This document shows positions 15,215 through 21,465 of a DNA stretch of 21,465 nt, in pieces. The stretch's first letter is position 1; each line of letters begins with the position of its first letter. This DNA is from JACDDK01 sp038198445 (GTDB taxonomy: Bacteria; Actinomycetota; Rubrobacteria; Rubrobacterales; Rubrobacteraceae). The DNA lies in the NCBI GenBank assembly GCA_038198445.1, contig JBBPZZ010000066.1, positions 1-21,465 on the forward strand, written 5' to 3'. The position numbers and the translations under genes are program-made. The notes under the pieces were generated by a model. It was not told the DNA's origin. It did no database searches and saw nothing but the letters and a program-made list of their open reading frames with translations.

Positions 15215-15236
15215 AAAGTGGACGCGGGTCCATTTT
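15215..15236. promoter_or_regulatory. Candidate TetR operator
   Basis: A 22-bp inverted repeat, AAAGTGGAC-GCGG-GTCCATTTT, in which nine of eleven position pairs are complementary and the inner arms TGGAC/GTCCA are perfect. It begins at the predicted wrbA transcription start. It also overlaps the -35 region of a possible tetR promoter (TAGACT as -10 at 15194-15189, -35 at 15217-15212). One bound dimer could thus control both directions. Confidence 0.6.
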
Positions 15237-15263
15237 AGTGAAAAAGTTAACGAGAGGAGAGAG

Positions 15264-15869
15264 ATGGCGGCTAGAGTAGCAGTGATCTACTACAGTGCGA
15301 CGGGCAACGTGTACAAGCTCGCGCAGGCTGTCGAGGAGGGCGCGAAGGAGACCGGGGTGGAGGTACGCTTCCGCAAGGTTCACGAGCTTGCGCCGGAGGA
15401 GGCCATAAAGAGCAACCAGGGGTGGTACGACCACGCCTTAATGACGGAGGACGTGCCGGAGGCCTCGGCGGATGACCTGGAGTGGGCGGACGCTTACATC
15501 TTCGGGACACCGACGCGCTTCGGTAACGCCTCGGCGCAGCTCAAGCAGTTCATAGACACGATGGGCGGGCTCTGGTTCCAGGGTAAGTTGGCCGATAAGG
15601 TGGCGAGTGCGTTCACCAGCGCTCAGAACCCTCACGGGGGTCAGGAGACTACACTGATCTCGCTGTACAACGTATTCGCGCACTGGGGCGCCATCATCGT
15701 CCCTCCGGGCTACACGGACCCGTTGCTCTTCGAGTCCGGCGGCAACCCATACGGAGCCAGCAGCACCGGGACCGAGGAAGGGCCGACGGATCAAGAACTC
15801 TCCGCTGCCCGCTACCTCGGCAAGCGGGTCGCTGAAAAGGCGGAGATACTCGCCGGAAGCCGCGTCTAG
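15264..15869 (+). CDS. wrbA: WrbA-type NAD(P)H:quinone oxidoreductase (flavodoxin fold)
   Basis: A 201-residue flavodoxin-like protein of the WrbA family, tetrameric FMN enzymes that reduce quinones by two electrons and so avoid semiquinone radicals. FMN-binding segments are VIYYSATGNVYKLAQAVEEG (7-26), IFGTPTRFGNASAQLKQFID (79-98) with MGGLWFQGKLADK, and SAQNPHGGQETTL. The C-terminal insertion (YTDPLLFESGGNPYGAS) is characteristic of WrbA as against plain flavodoxins. GAGAGGAGAG precedes the ATG. It is the first gene of the plus-strand arm, with a strong promoter and operator-like repeat upstream, and is followed by a hairpin and doxX. Confidence 0.93.
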   Translation: MAARVAVIYYSATGNVYKLAQAVEEGAKETGVEVRFRKVHELAPEEAIKSNQGWYDHALMTEDVPEASADDLEWADAYIFGTPTRFGNASAQLKQFIDTMGGLWFQGKLADKVASAFTSAQNPHGGQETTLISLYNVFAHWGAIIVPPGYTDPLLFESGGNPYGASSTGTEEGPTDQELSAARYLGKRVAEKAEILAGSRV

Positions 15870-15876
15870 GAAGAGT

Positions 15877-15918
15877 CGTGCCGGGTACGGGTCAGCGAAA
15901 TACACCGTACCCGGCATG
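15877..15918 (+). terminator. Hairpin between wrbA and doxX (terminator or attenuator)
   Basis: The arms TGCCGGGTACGG (15879-15890) and CCGTACCCGGCA (15905-15916) are perfectly complementary around a 14-base loop, and extend by one G-U and one C-G pair. There is no T tract after it; the ribosome binding site of the next gene follows within 15 bases. It may lower expression of the downstream gene or stabilise the wrbA transcript. Confidence 0.5.
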
Positions 15919-15937
15919 GTATAGAAAGGGAGAAATC

Positions 15938-16324
15938 ATGGAGATACTGTTGTTGCTCGGCCGGATCATATTCGGCGGGTTCTTTATTATGAGCGGGATC
16001 AACCACTTCACCAACGTGGGGATGATGTCCGGATACGCGGGCTCGAAAAACGTGCCGGCGCCGGCGCTGGCGGTTATTGGGACCGGCGTCCTGCTCGCTC
16101 TGGGTGGGCTCTCGGTCTTGCTCGGTATCTTGCCGGTGCTCGGTCTGCTGCTCTTGATCTTGTTCCTGGTCCCCACGTCGTTGCTCATGCACAACTTCTG
16201 GACCATCCAGGACCCGCAGGCTCGCGCCGCCGACCAGATCAACTTCCTCAAAAACATGGCGCTTACCGGCGCGGCTCTGGCCCTGATGTACGGCGCCGCC
16301 ACCTGGCCGCTGACGATCAGTTAG
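15938..16324 (+). CDS. DoxX family membrane protein (128 aa)
   Basis: A short DoxX protein with four predicted spans. The N-terminal signature LLLLGRIIFGGFFIMSGINHF (split around residues 4-24) is typical, then VIGTGVLLALGGLSVLLGILP, LLLLILFLVPTSLLMHNFW and a last span ALTGAALALMYGAATW. The start is ATG 15938 with AAAGGGAG upstream; the same frame is open back to 15878, but that part is the intercistronic hairpin. It lies 68 bp after wrbA in the same direction. Together with the minus-strand doxX it frames the regulator and dioxygenase, so each arm of the locus ends with or contains its own DoxX. Confidence 0.9.
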   Translation: MEILLLLGRIIFGGFFIMSGINHFTNVGMMSGYAGSKNVPAPALAVIGTGVLLALGGLSVLLGILPVLGLLLLILFLVPTSLLMHNFWTIQDPQARAADQINFLKNMALTGAALALMYGAATWPLTIS

Positions 16325-16367
16325 AGTAGCGGTCGTTCGGCAGGGAGCGCCATGCCGCGAACCACGC

Positions 16368-16373
16368 TAACAT
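16368..16373 (+). promoter_or_regulatory. -10 box for leaderless dehydrogenase gene
   Basis: TAACAT followed by six bases (AACGGT) and the ATG at 16380. There is no ribosome binding site, and the spacing is the same as before rarA. No clear -35 box, so confidence is moderate. Confidence 0.4.
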
Positions 16374-16379
16374 AACGGT

Positions 16380-17408
16380 ATGAGGAGCGGAACGCACATC
16401 TTCCTACCGACCAAGCGTGTACACTTCGGCGCCGGTAGCTTGCGGAAGATAGAAGAGGAGGCCCGGTTCAAGGATCGGGCCTTCGTCGTCACCGGGCGCA
16501 GCCTGAACGAGAAGACGGACCTGATCCGGCGCGTCGAAGCTCTCCTGGACGAGAAGCACGCCGGGACCTACGCCGGAATCTCCCAGCACACTCCTGGCGG
16601 TACAGTGGAAGAGGCATCGTCCCAGGCCGAGATGGTGGGGACGGATCTCCTCATCAGCATCGGAGGCGGTAGCGTCATAGACGGCACGAAGGCGATCTCC
16701 CGCCAGCTAGGTTATCCGGCGCAGATCGCGGTCCCGACCACGCTCTCCGCGGCGGAGTGGGCGCATCGCGTCGGTGTCACGGACGAGGCTGTGGGAAGGA
16801 AGAGCGGCTTCGCGGAACCCAAGTCCGTTCCGCCGATCGTCATACTCGATCCCGAAGCAACGGTCCATACGCCGGAGAAGCTCTGGCTCTCGACCGGCAT
16901 CCGGGCGCTGGATCACGCCGTCGAAGGGCTTCTCTATGGTGAGGCACATCCCGTAACGGACGTAACCGGCCTCGAAGCTATACGCCGATTGCACGAACTC
17001 TTGCCTCGCTCGAAACGAGACCCTGAAGACCTGGACGCCCGCGCGGAGTTACAGATCGCCGCCTGGCTCTCATACTTCGGCCCGGCCAACACGCCGATGG
17101 GACTCTCGCACGAGCTGGGACGCAGGATCGGGGCGAGCTACGGCGTCCCGCACGGCGTTACCTCCTGTATAACGCTGGCTCCCAGCCTGCAAGTCATGTG
17201 GAACAAGATACCGGAGGCTCGCTGGAGCGCGTTGAGCGATGCCCTGGGCGGTGAGCCAGCGCGGCGGGTCGCGGAATTGGTGGATGAGCTGGGACTTCCT
17301 GACCGGCTCCGGGACGTGGGGGTGCCGGGGGAGGACCTGGAGTCCGTAGCTCTCGAATACGGACAGAGAGCGGATGATGCGCGGGAGATCCTGACCCGAG
17401 CCTACTGA
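16380..17408 (+). CDS. Iron-containing alcohol dehydrogenase family, maleylacetate-reductase-like
   Basis: A 342-residue protein of the Fe-ADH/maleylacetate reductase superfamily. The nucleotide-binding signature ISIGGGSVIDGTKAIS (92-107) and PTTLSAAEWAHRVGVTDEA (119-137) match the short maleylacetate reductase branch, which feeds hydroxyquinol ring-cleavage products to 3-oxoadipate. Metal-site positions can be traced: H179 (ALDHAVEG), H244 (GLSHELG) and H258 (YGVPHGV) are kept. The usual first ligand Asp, four residues before H179, is R175, so classical iron binding is doubtful; maleylacetate reductases also lack that Asp. It stands 55 bp after doxX with its own -10 box. Its product type fits the ring-cleaving dioxygenase nearby. 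The exact substrate is uncertain. Confidence 0.85.
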   Translation: MRSGTHIFLPTKRVHFGAGSLRKIEEEARFKDRAFVVTGRSLNEKTDLIRRVEALLDEKHAGTYAGISQHTPGGTVEEASSQAEMVGTDLLISIGGGSVIDGTKAISRQLGYPAQIAVPTTLSAAEWAHRVGVTDEAVGRKSGFAEPKSVPPIVILDPEATVHTPEKLWLSTGIRALDHAVEGLLYGEAHPVTDVTGLEAIRRLHELLPRSKRDPEDLDARAELQIAAWLSYFGPANTPMGLSHELGRRIGASYGVPHGVTSCITLAPSLQVMWNKIPEARWSALSDALGGEPARRVAELVDELGLPDRLRDVGVPGEDLESVALEYGQRADDAREILTRAY

Positions 17409-17425
17409 TCCGGGGCTGTAGACAT

Positions 17426-17438
17426 GCCGAAGATCGGC
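17426..17438 (+). terminator. Weak hairpin after the dehydrogenase gene
   Basis: GCCGA-AGA-TCGGC forms a five-bp stem with a three-base loop, followed by CATTCTATTCC. It lies 17 bp past the stop, in the short gap before the convergent antiporter-rhodanese gene. Confidence 0.25.
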
Positions 17439-17478
17439 CATTCTATTCCGGGACGCTGCAAGTCAAATAGCCCACGTC

Positions 17479-19095
17479 TCACGGAGCGCCGACCTGCTCT
17501 TCCGCTGACTCGACCTCGTATTCGTCCTTCCAGGCGTCGAAGCCTCCTTCAAGAGCCGTGGCCTCGAAACCCATCTTGTTCAGCCTCCGCGCCGCACGGG
17601 CGCTGGTCGCCTCGTCCGGTCAGGTGCAGTAGGCGACGATACGCTGCCCCCGGACCTGGCTCTCTGGATGGTCTTCTCTCCAGCCTCGCGCCCACTCCTC
17701 TATCTGGTCCGGCGCTACACGGATGGCTCCCGGCACCACACGACGGTCGCTCTCGTACTGGGAGCGCGTCCGCACGTCGAGGACAAACGGCGGGTCTTCG
17801 CTCTTGAGCATCCGGGCGAGCCGGTCAGGTTTTACGCGCAGTGAGTCGCTCGCGTCGCCGTCGAAGATGCCTCCGGCGTTGTCGCGTTCCTCCTCGTACG
17901 TGGCGCTCTCGACGGCTTTGCCGTAGGCGCTGGAGAGTGGCGTCGCCGACGCTCCGTGCGCCACGACCGAGATGGTCACCACGATCCCCGTCACGGCCAG
18001 GAGGAACTCGGAGTTCACCACGCCCGCTTCCACGACGAGCAGCGCCAGCAAGAGCGAGTTCAGGCCGCGCGGCCCGAACCACCCGATAAACGCCCGTGCG
18101 GTGTTACTGATCGCGGCTTTACGAAGCACTATGCCAATGGCGAGCGGACGGGCGATGAAGATCACCAGCGCCGATAGCAGGAGAGCCGGAACGAGCGGAA
18201 CGCCGGTGAAGAGGTCGGAGATCACGACGCCGAACAAGATGAACGCGAGCAGCATCGCCATCTCGCTCGTCGTCTCCCCGTAATCCAGGAAGCACTGGCA
18301 CAGGTCGAAGTTCAACACCGCGACCGCGAACCCCGCCGCGAAAGCCGCCAGAAAGCCGTCGCCCCCAAGGGCCGTGGCGGCGGAGTAAGCGAGCAACACT
18401 ATCCCGACGCCGTAGAGCGACTGGTACACTTCGCTGATGCCGAAGCGTTTGTCCGCCCGGCTCATAAGCCACGCAGCACCCGCGCCAATAGCAAAGCCTA
18501 CAACCGGCCCGAGGATGAGCACCTGGCCCACGAGAATAGTCCATCCCATTACGCCTGAGGCCTCGGAGTTGGACAGTGCGATCAGGATCAAGAGCGTCGG
18601 AAGCACCACTATATCGTTCGTCCCCGCTTCGATATTCAACGCCTGCCGCACCGAAGACGGTATCCGCTCTTCCCGCACCACGTCGCGCAGGACCACCGGG
18701 TCTGTCGAGGCCAGGATAGTGCCGAGCAGCATCGCCTGAATCACGGAGACGTCGAGCAGGAAGTAAGCTCCCGCCGCGACGACCGCGACGATGATAACCG
18801 TCCCCGGCCCGAGCGATAGGATCGGGACGAACCCCGCGCCGCCCATGCCGATGTTGCCGATCCTCACCGCCTCCAGGCACAGGACCATTGCCAGCGTGAG
18901 CGTCGCCACCGCCTCCAGCAGCGCGCTCTCCGGGCCGATGGCGAGGATGCCCAGGCCGTGATCTCCTAGCAGAAAACCCAGTCCGAGGAAGAGGATGGGG
19001 AACGAGATCGGCGCCCGGTCCACGATCCCCGAGGCGAGCCCCGCCACGGTGAGGACGACGGCGACGAGCGCGAAGCCCGTTATGAGATCCGGCAC
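17479..19095 (-). CDS. CPA1 Na+/H+ antiporter fused to a rhodanese domain, with in-frame UGA
   Basis: Residues 1-410 form a CPA1/NhaP-type cation-proton antiporter of about 12 spans. The ion-site segments are LLGTILASTDPVVLRDVV and LNIEAGTNDIVVLPTLL, the latter with the Asn-Asp pair. Residues about 445-538 form a rhodanese domain (PPFVLDVRTRSQYESDRRVV; QRIVAYCT; then, after the UGA, PDEATSARAARRLNKMGFEA and LEGGFDAWKDEYEV). Codon 492 is TGA (17622-17620), directly after Y489-C490-T491. The frame continues 46 codons to a second TGA at 17481-17479. If UGA terminates, the product is 491 aa and lacks half the rhodanese; if decoded, it is 538 aa with a C-x-U loop. GTG 19095 has GGGAG upstream. It follows another antiporter by 73 bp. 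Confidence 0.78.
17587..17606 (-). promoter_or_regulatory. SECIS-like hairpin after the in-frame UGA
   Basis: In the mRNA, GCGCC (17603-17599) pairs with GGCGC (17593-17589) around a five-base loop CGUGC, and two further C-G pairs form beyond one bulged A. The loop begins 21 nt after the UGA and has G at its second position followed by U. Bacterial SECIS elements typically place a hairpin with a G in the first two loop positions at this distance. GC-rich DNA forms such hairpins often, so this is suggestive only. Confidence 0.4.
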
Positions 19096-19119
19096 GGACG
19101 CTCCCGGTGCGTATCGACG

Positions 19120-19136
19120 CGGGCCACGGCGGCCCG
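19120..19136 (-). other. Hairpin between the two antiporter genes
   Basis: CGGGCC and GGCCCG form a six-bp stem with a five-base loop in the 73-bp gap between the antiporters. A short frame (ATG 19162, 27 codons) runs through it and overlaps the downstream start. It could be an attenuating structure or chance. Confidence 0.2.
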
Positions 19137-19168
19137 ATCACGGAATTCGATCTCCTTCATCATTTGCC

Positions 19169-20734
19169 TCAGACCTCCAGACGCGATTCTTCGAGGTCGA
19201 GGTCGCGCTCTATGCGGTGCATGGCCTCGTCGCTGATGTGGCCCTCGTTCCGCAGTCTGACCAGGATCTTGCGCTGTGCCTTGAGCAACTCGATTGTTAA
19301 TTGCTGGTAGGCGAGCGAGCGGTCCTCGAACCCGTCCGAGTCGCCGTCGAATCGGGCGGCGAAGCGGTCGCGGCGGTAGTTGTATAAGCCACGTACCCGC
19401 TCCGCCGTCTCTTCACGGACCCAATCTTCCTCGGCCAGTTCCTCCAGCCGATCGAGCGCGGCTTCGGCAACCTTTATCCTCCCGATGACTTCTTCACGTT
19501 CTTCGCTCCCGTCATCTTCGAGGCCCAGGATACGGATTATGGGCGGCAGGCTCAGGCCCTGCAAGACCAGCGTCGCCAGTATCACCGTGAAGGTGAGGAA
19601 GATAACGAGGTCCCGCTCAGGGAACGGGTTACCGGAGTTGATGGTCAGCGGCAGGGCGAGAGCCGCCGCCAGTGAGATCACGCCGCGCATCCCGGTCCAG
19701 GCAATGACCATGACCTGCCTGGGAGATGGAGAAGGGTCTCGTGCGCGCAACCGGCGGCTCACCCAGCGTGGAACGTAGGTGGCCGGAAACGTCCATAATA
19801 TACGCACCACGATGACCGTAATGCTTATGAGTACGGCGTAGAAGAGCAGTTCGGTGGCGGAATATTCCGAGAGCCGTCCAGCGATGTTTCCGAGTTGCAG
19901 ACCGATCAGGACGAAGATCAAGCCGTTCAGGAGGAAGGTAACCAGCTCCCACACCGCGTAACCTTGCAGCCGTGTGCCGGAGGAGATCACATACGGCCCC
20001 TTCCGCCCTAGATAGAGTCCCGTCGCCACCACGGCGAGCACCCCCGAGAATCGCAGGTCCAGACCAGCAACCTGCAAATGAAGCTCCTCTGCTGGCAGGT
20101 AGGCCACGAAAGGCGTGAGCAAAGATACAGTGTTCTGTATGGACGGGTCGTCAGGGATGTACCGGCGCACCCGGATCACGAGCCAGCCAACCGCGAGCCC
20201 CACCAGGACTCCGCCTATACTCCCCACAACAAACTGAAAACCAGCCTCTGCTAGAGAGAAAGTACCCGCCACCACGGCGGCCACGGCTATACGGTAGGCT
20301 ACGATGCCCGTCGCGTCGTTCACCAGGCTCTCGCCTTCGAGGACCATAACTATGCGTCGCGGGACCCCCAGACGCTGGGCGATGGCCGTCGCCGCGACGG
20401 CGTCCGTCGGAGAGACGATCGCGCCCAGGACAAAGGCCGCCGTCCAGGGGAGTCCGAGGACCGCATGGGAGACCAGGGCGACCACGCCCGTCGTCATCAG
20501 CACCAGACCGATAGCTAGAAGCGAGATCGGACGCAGGTTCGCCCGGAAGTCGCGCCACGAGGTAAAGAGGGCCGAGACGTAGAGCAGCGGCGGCAGGAAG
20601 AGCAGGAAGACCAGATCCGGATCCAACTGAACCCGTGGTAAACCCGGCACGAAGCCCAGGACTAATCCACCCAGAACGAGCAAGATAGGGTAAGGTACCT
20701 TGAGTCGGACGGCCAGCGAAGCCAACGCGATCAC
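19169..20734 (-). CDS. CPA1 family Na+/H+ antiporter (NhaP/NHE type)
   Basis: A 521-residue sodium-proton exchanger with about 12 spans and a cytoplasmic tail from about residue 405. Core motifs are GAIVSPTDAVAATAIAQRLG and VLEGESLVNDATGIVAYR (the CPA1 Glu...Asn-Asp site), LLNGLIFVLIGLQL, and IAWTGMRGVISLAAALALP, the arginine-containing span conserved in Nha/NHE proteins. The tail is charged and helical (EEREEVIGRIKVAEAALDRL), as in many bacterial NhaP proteins. GTG 20734 is the first standard start, but it trims the first helix. In-frame upstream sequence (LPDLGIILGLLVAV) fits the missing helix; a CTG at 20773 or an ATT may be used. It is upstream of, and probably cotranscribed with, the antiporter-rhodanese gene. 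Confidence 0.88.
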   Translation of the reverse strand: MIALASLAVRLKVPYPILLVLGGLVLGFVPGLPRVQLDPDLVFLLFLPPLLYVSALFTSWRDFRANLRPISLLAIGLVLMTTGVVALVSHAVLGLPWTAAFVLGAIVSPTDAVAATAIAQRLGVPRRIVMVLEGESLVNDATGIVAYRIAVAAVVAGTFSLAEAGFQFVVGSIGGVLVGLAVGWLVIRVRRYIPDDPSIQNTVSLLTPFVAYLPAEELHLQVAGLDLRFSGVLAVVATGLYLGRKGPYVISSGTRLQGYAVWELVTFLLNGLIFVLIGLQLGNIAGRLSEYSATELLFYAVLISITVIVVRILWTFPATYVPRWVSRRLRARDPSPSPRQVMVIAWTGMRGVISLAAALALPLTINSGNPFPERDLVIFLTFTVILATLVLQGLSLPPIIRILGLEDDGSEEREEVIGRIKVAEAALDRLEELAEEDWVREETAERVRGLYNYRRDRFAARFDGDSDGFEDRSLAYQQLTIELLKAQRKILVRLRNEGHISDEAMHRIERDLDLEESRLEV

Positions 20735-20798
20735 GGCTACTAGCAGGCCGAGAATTATCCCAAGATCAGGCAGAACGCACGCTCTTACCGGTTAGGGT

Positions 20799-20804
20799 TG
20801 TCAA
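20799..20804 (-). promoter_or_regulatory. Possible -35 box upstream of the antiporter pair
   Basis: A perfect TTGACA on the minus strand, 26 bases upstream of the CTG at 20773. No convincing -10 box sits 16-18 nt downstream, so promoter status is doubtful. The rest of 20774-20915 shows no gene that I can support. Confidence 0.2.
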
Positions 20805-20915
20805 CCGGCGGATCAAATGAGCCTCTCCGGCATCAACTGCACGGGAGGTTCGACAAATATCTGAAGCGCCGCTAGTAACTGCTGGATCTTGGAAGTTAGC
20901 ATGTGCTAGCCAAGA

Positions 20916-21317
20916 CTACTGATCTATTTGCTGTGCGTCTGCTTTTATGTCAACTACCACATCGTATGTCTTGTAGGACTCTTGAATGTACCTCTTGATG
21001 GTTTCTCTAGCTGAATAGCTAGCCTCAAGCAAACTATCTGCCCCAACCGAATATAGCGGCTGCCTCTTTTCGCGTGGAACTGTCTCAAGCTGCGCTAGTC
21101 TTACTATTATATCTACGTTGTGATAGTAAATAGCTATATTCTGAAACTCATCTTTGTTCTGCATGAGTTGGGCCAAGTGTATTCGTACCTCCTTCCAGAT
21201 TTCGCAACTGAGCGTCTCGCTCGGAAAATGGACTACGAGCATCTTGCCGTTTTCAGTGAGATCTTCTACCCCTTCTTTGTATAACTGCAGGGGTGCTTGA
21301 TGAGTATGGATTTCCAT
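20916..21317 (-). CDS. Hypothetical protein in an AT-rich patch
   Basis: I do not recognise the family. From ATG 21317 the frame codes 133 residues with no signal peptide and a mixed alpha/beta look: MLVVHFPSETLSCEIWKEV, DEFQNIAIYYHNVDIIVRL, then ARETIKRYIQESYKTYDVVV. Codon use is AT-rich and balanced, quite unlike the GC-rich neighbours, which suggests foreign origin. The open frame runs further upstream (ATG 21371, and into the oppositely oriented transposase start), but the part overlapping the transposase is unlikely to be coding. No strong ribosome binding site precedes 21317, so the 5' end may have been cut by insertion of the IS element. Coding status is likely but unproven. Confidence 0.5.
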   Translation of the reverse strand: MEIHTHQAPLQLYKEGVEDLTENGKMLVVHFPSETLSCEIWKEVRIHLAQLMQNKDEFQNIAIYYHNVDIIVRLAQLETVPREKRQPLYSVGADSLLEASYSARETIKRYIQESYKTYDVVVDIKADAQQIDQ

Positions 21318-21377
21318 GTCCAGCAAATACAATACAGCGAAGAACAAAACCGTTGACCTATGTGAGATCATGGGAAC

Positions 21378-21465
21378 ATGAAAGCTTACTCCGAAGACCT
21401 GCGCCAGAAGATAGTTCAAGCTCTCCAACGAGGCATCTCCAAATCCCAGGCCGCCCGCCTCTTCG
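21378..21465 (+). mobile_element. Start of an IS630-type transposase gene (runs off window)
   Basis: The frame from ATG 21378 reads MKAYSEDLRQKIVQALQRG, then ISKSQAARLF, to the window edge. This matches the N-terminal helix-turn-helix of IS630-family transposases (M-K-x-Y-S-x-D-L-R-x-K/R-I/V-V..., S-x-x-x-A-A-R-x-F). Only 29 codons are visible, so the DDE catalytic domain and right end are outside. The left terminal repeat must lie upstream of 21378 but cannot be fixed without the other end; insertion at a TA dinucleotide is expected for the family. GGGAAC before the ATG is a weak ribosome binding site. Confidence 0.8.

Noticed and set aside
20847..20854. GGTTCGAC resembling a tRNA T-loop
   Set aside because: The flanking bases do not form a T stem, and no acceptor or anticodon arm could be assembled around it.
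1..21465. CRISPR arrays, rRNA and tRNA genes
   Set aside because: No regularly spaced direct repeats, rRNA-like segments or cloverleaf structures were found on reading the window, though short tRNAs are easy to miss by eye.

Overview
The window looks like chromosomal DNA of a high-GC actinobacterium of the Rubrobacter type. This is an inference from GC-rich third codon positions, several apparently leaderless genes with a TANNNT -10 box 6-7 nt before the start codon, and the mix of genes; no rRNA or lineage marker is present. Nearly everything is chromosomal housekeeping, membrane transport or stress metabolism. Only the two edges look disturbed: decayed gene fragments at the left, and an AT-rich patch with the start of an IS630-type transposase at the right.

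Layout: (1) 1-380: fragments of a possible LuxR-type regulator and of a short-chain dehydrogenase. (2) 381-2288: a small TTG-start protein, a membrane protein of unknown function and a nucleotidyltransferase. (3) 2322-5163: an amidase-signature enzyme, possibly preceded by a leaderless 18-codon reading frame, then the AAA+ replication-repair ATPase RarA. (4) 5328-10963, minus strand: a tight four-gene operon of an MgtE/SLC41-type cation channel, a duplicated PhoU-TrkA_C protein, and two polytopic glycosyltransferase-like proteins, read from a clear promoter at 10999-10971. (5) 11083-12823: a zinc-free quinone oxidoreductase and a CmoM-like tRNA methyltransferase. (6) 12854-17408: a divergent quinone/electrophile-detoxification locus. 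On the minus strand lie tetR, a ring-cleaving dioxygenase and doxX; on the plus strand wrbA, a second doxX and a maleylacetate-reductase-like dehydrogenase. An inverted repeat overlaps the wrbA transcription start and could serve both sides. (7) 17479-20773, minus strand: two CPA1 Na+/H+ antiporters, the second carrying a C-terminal rhodanese domain. (8) 20774-21465: AT-rich region with a hypothetical gene and the transposase start.

The most striking observation is in the antiporter-rhodanese gene. An in-frame UGA (17622-17620) sits exactly where this type of rhodanese often has the second cysteine of a Cys-x-Cys-Pro loop. The frame then runs on for 46 well-formed rhodanese codons to a normal stop. 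A short GC hairpin with a G-U in its apical loop lies 21 nt after the UGA, in the position expected of a bacterial SECIS element. This is either an undescribed selenocysteine-containing antiporter-rhodanese or a fresh nonsense mutation; the window cannot decide, as it holds no sel genes.
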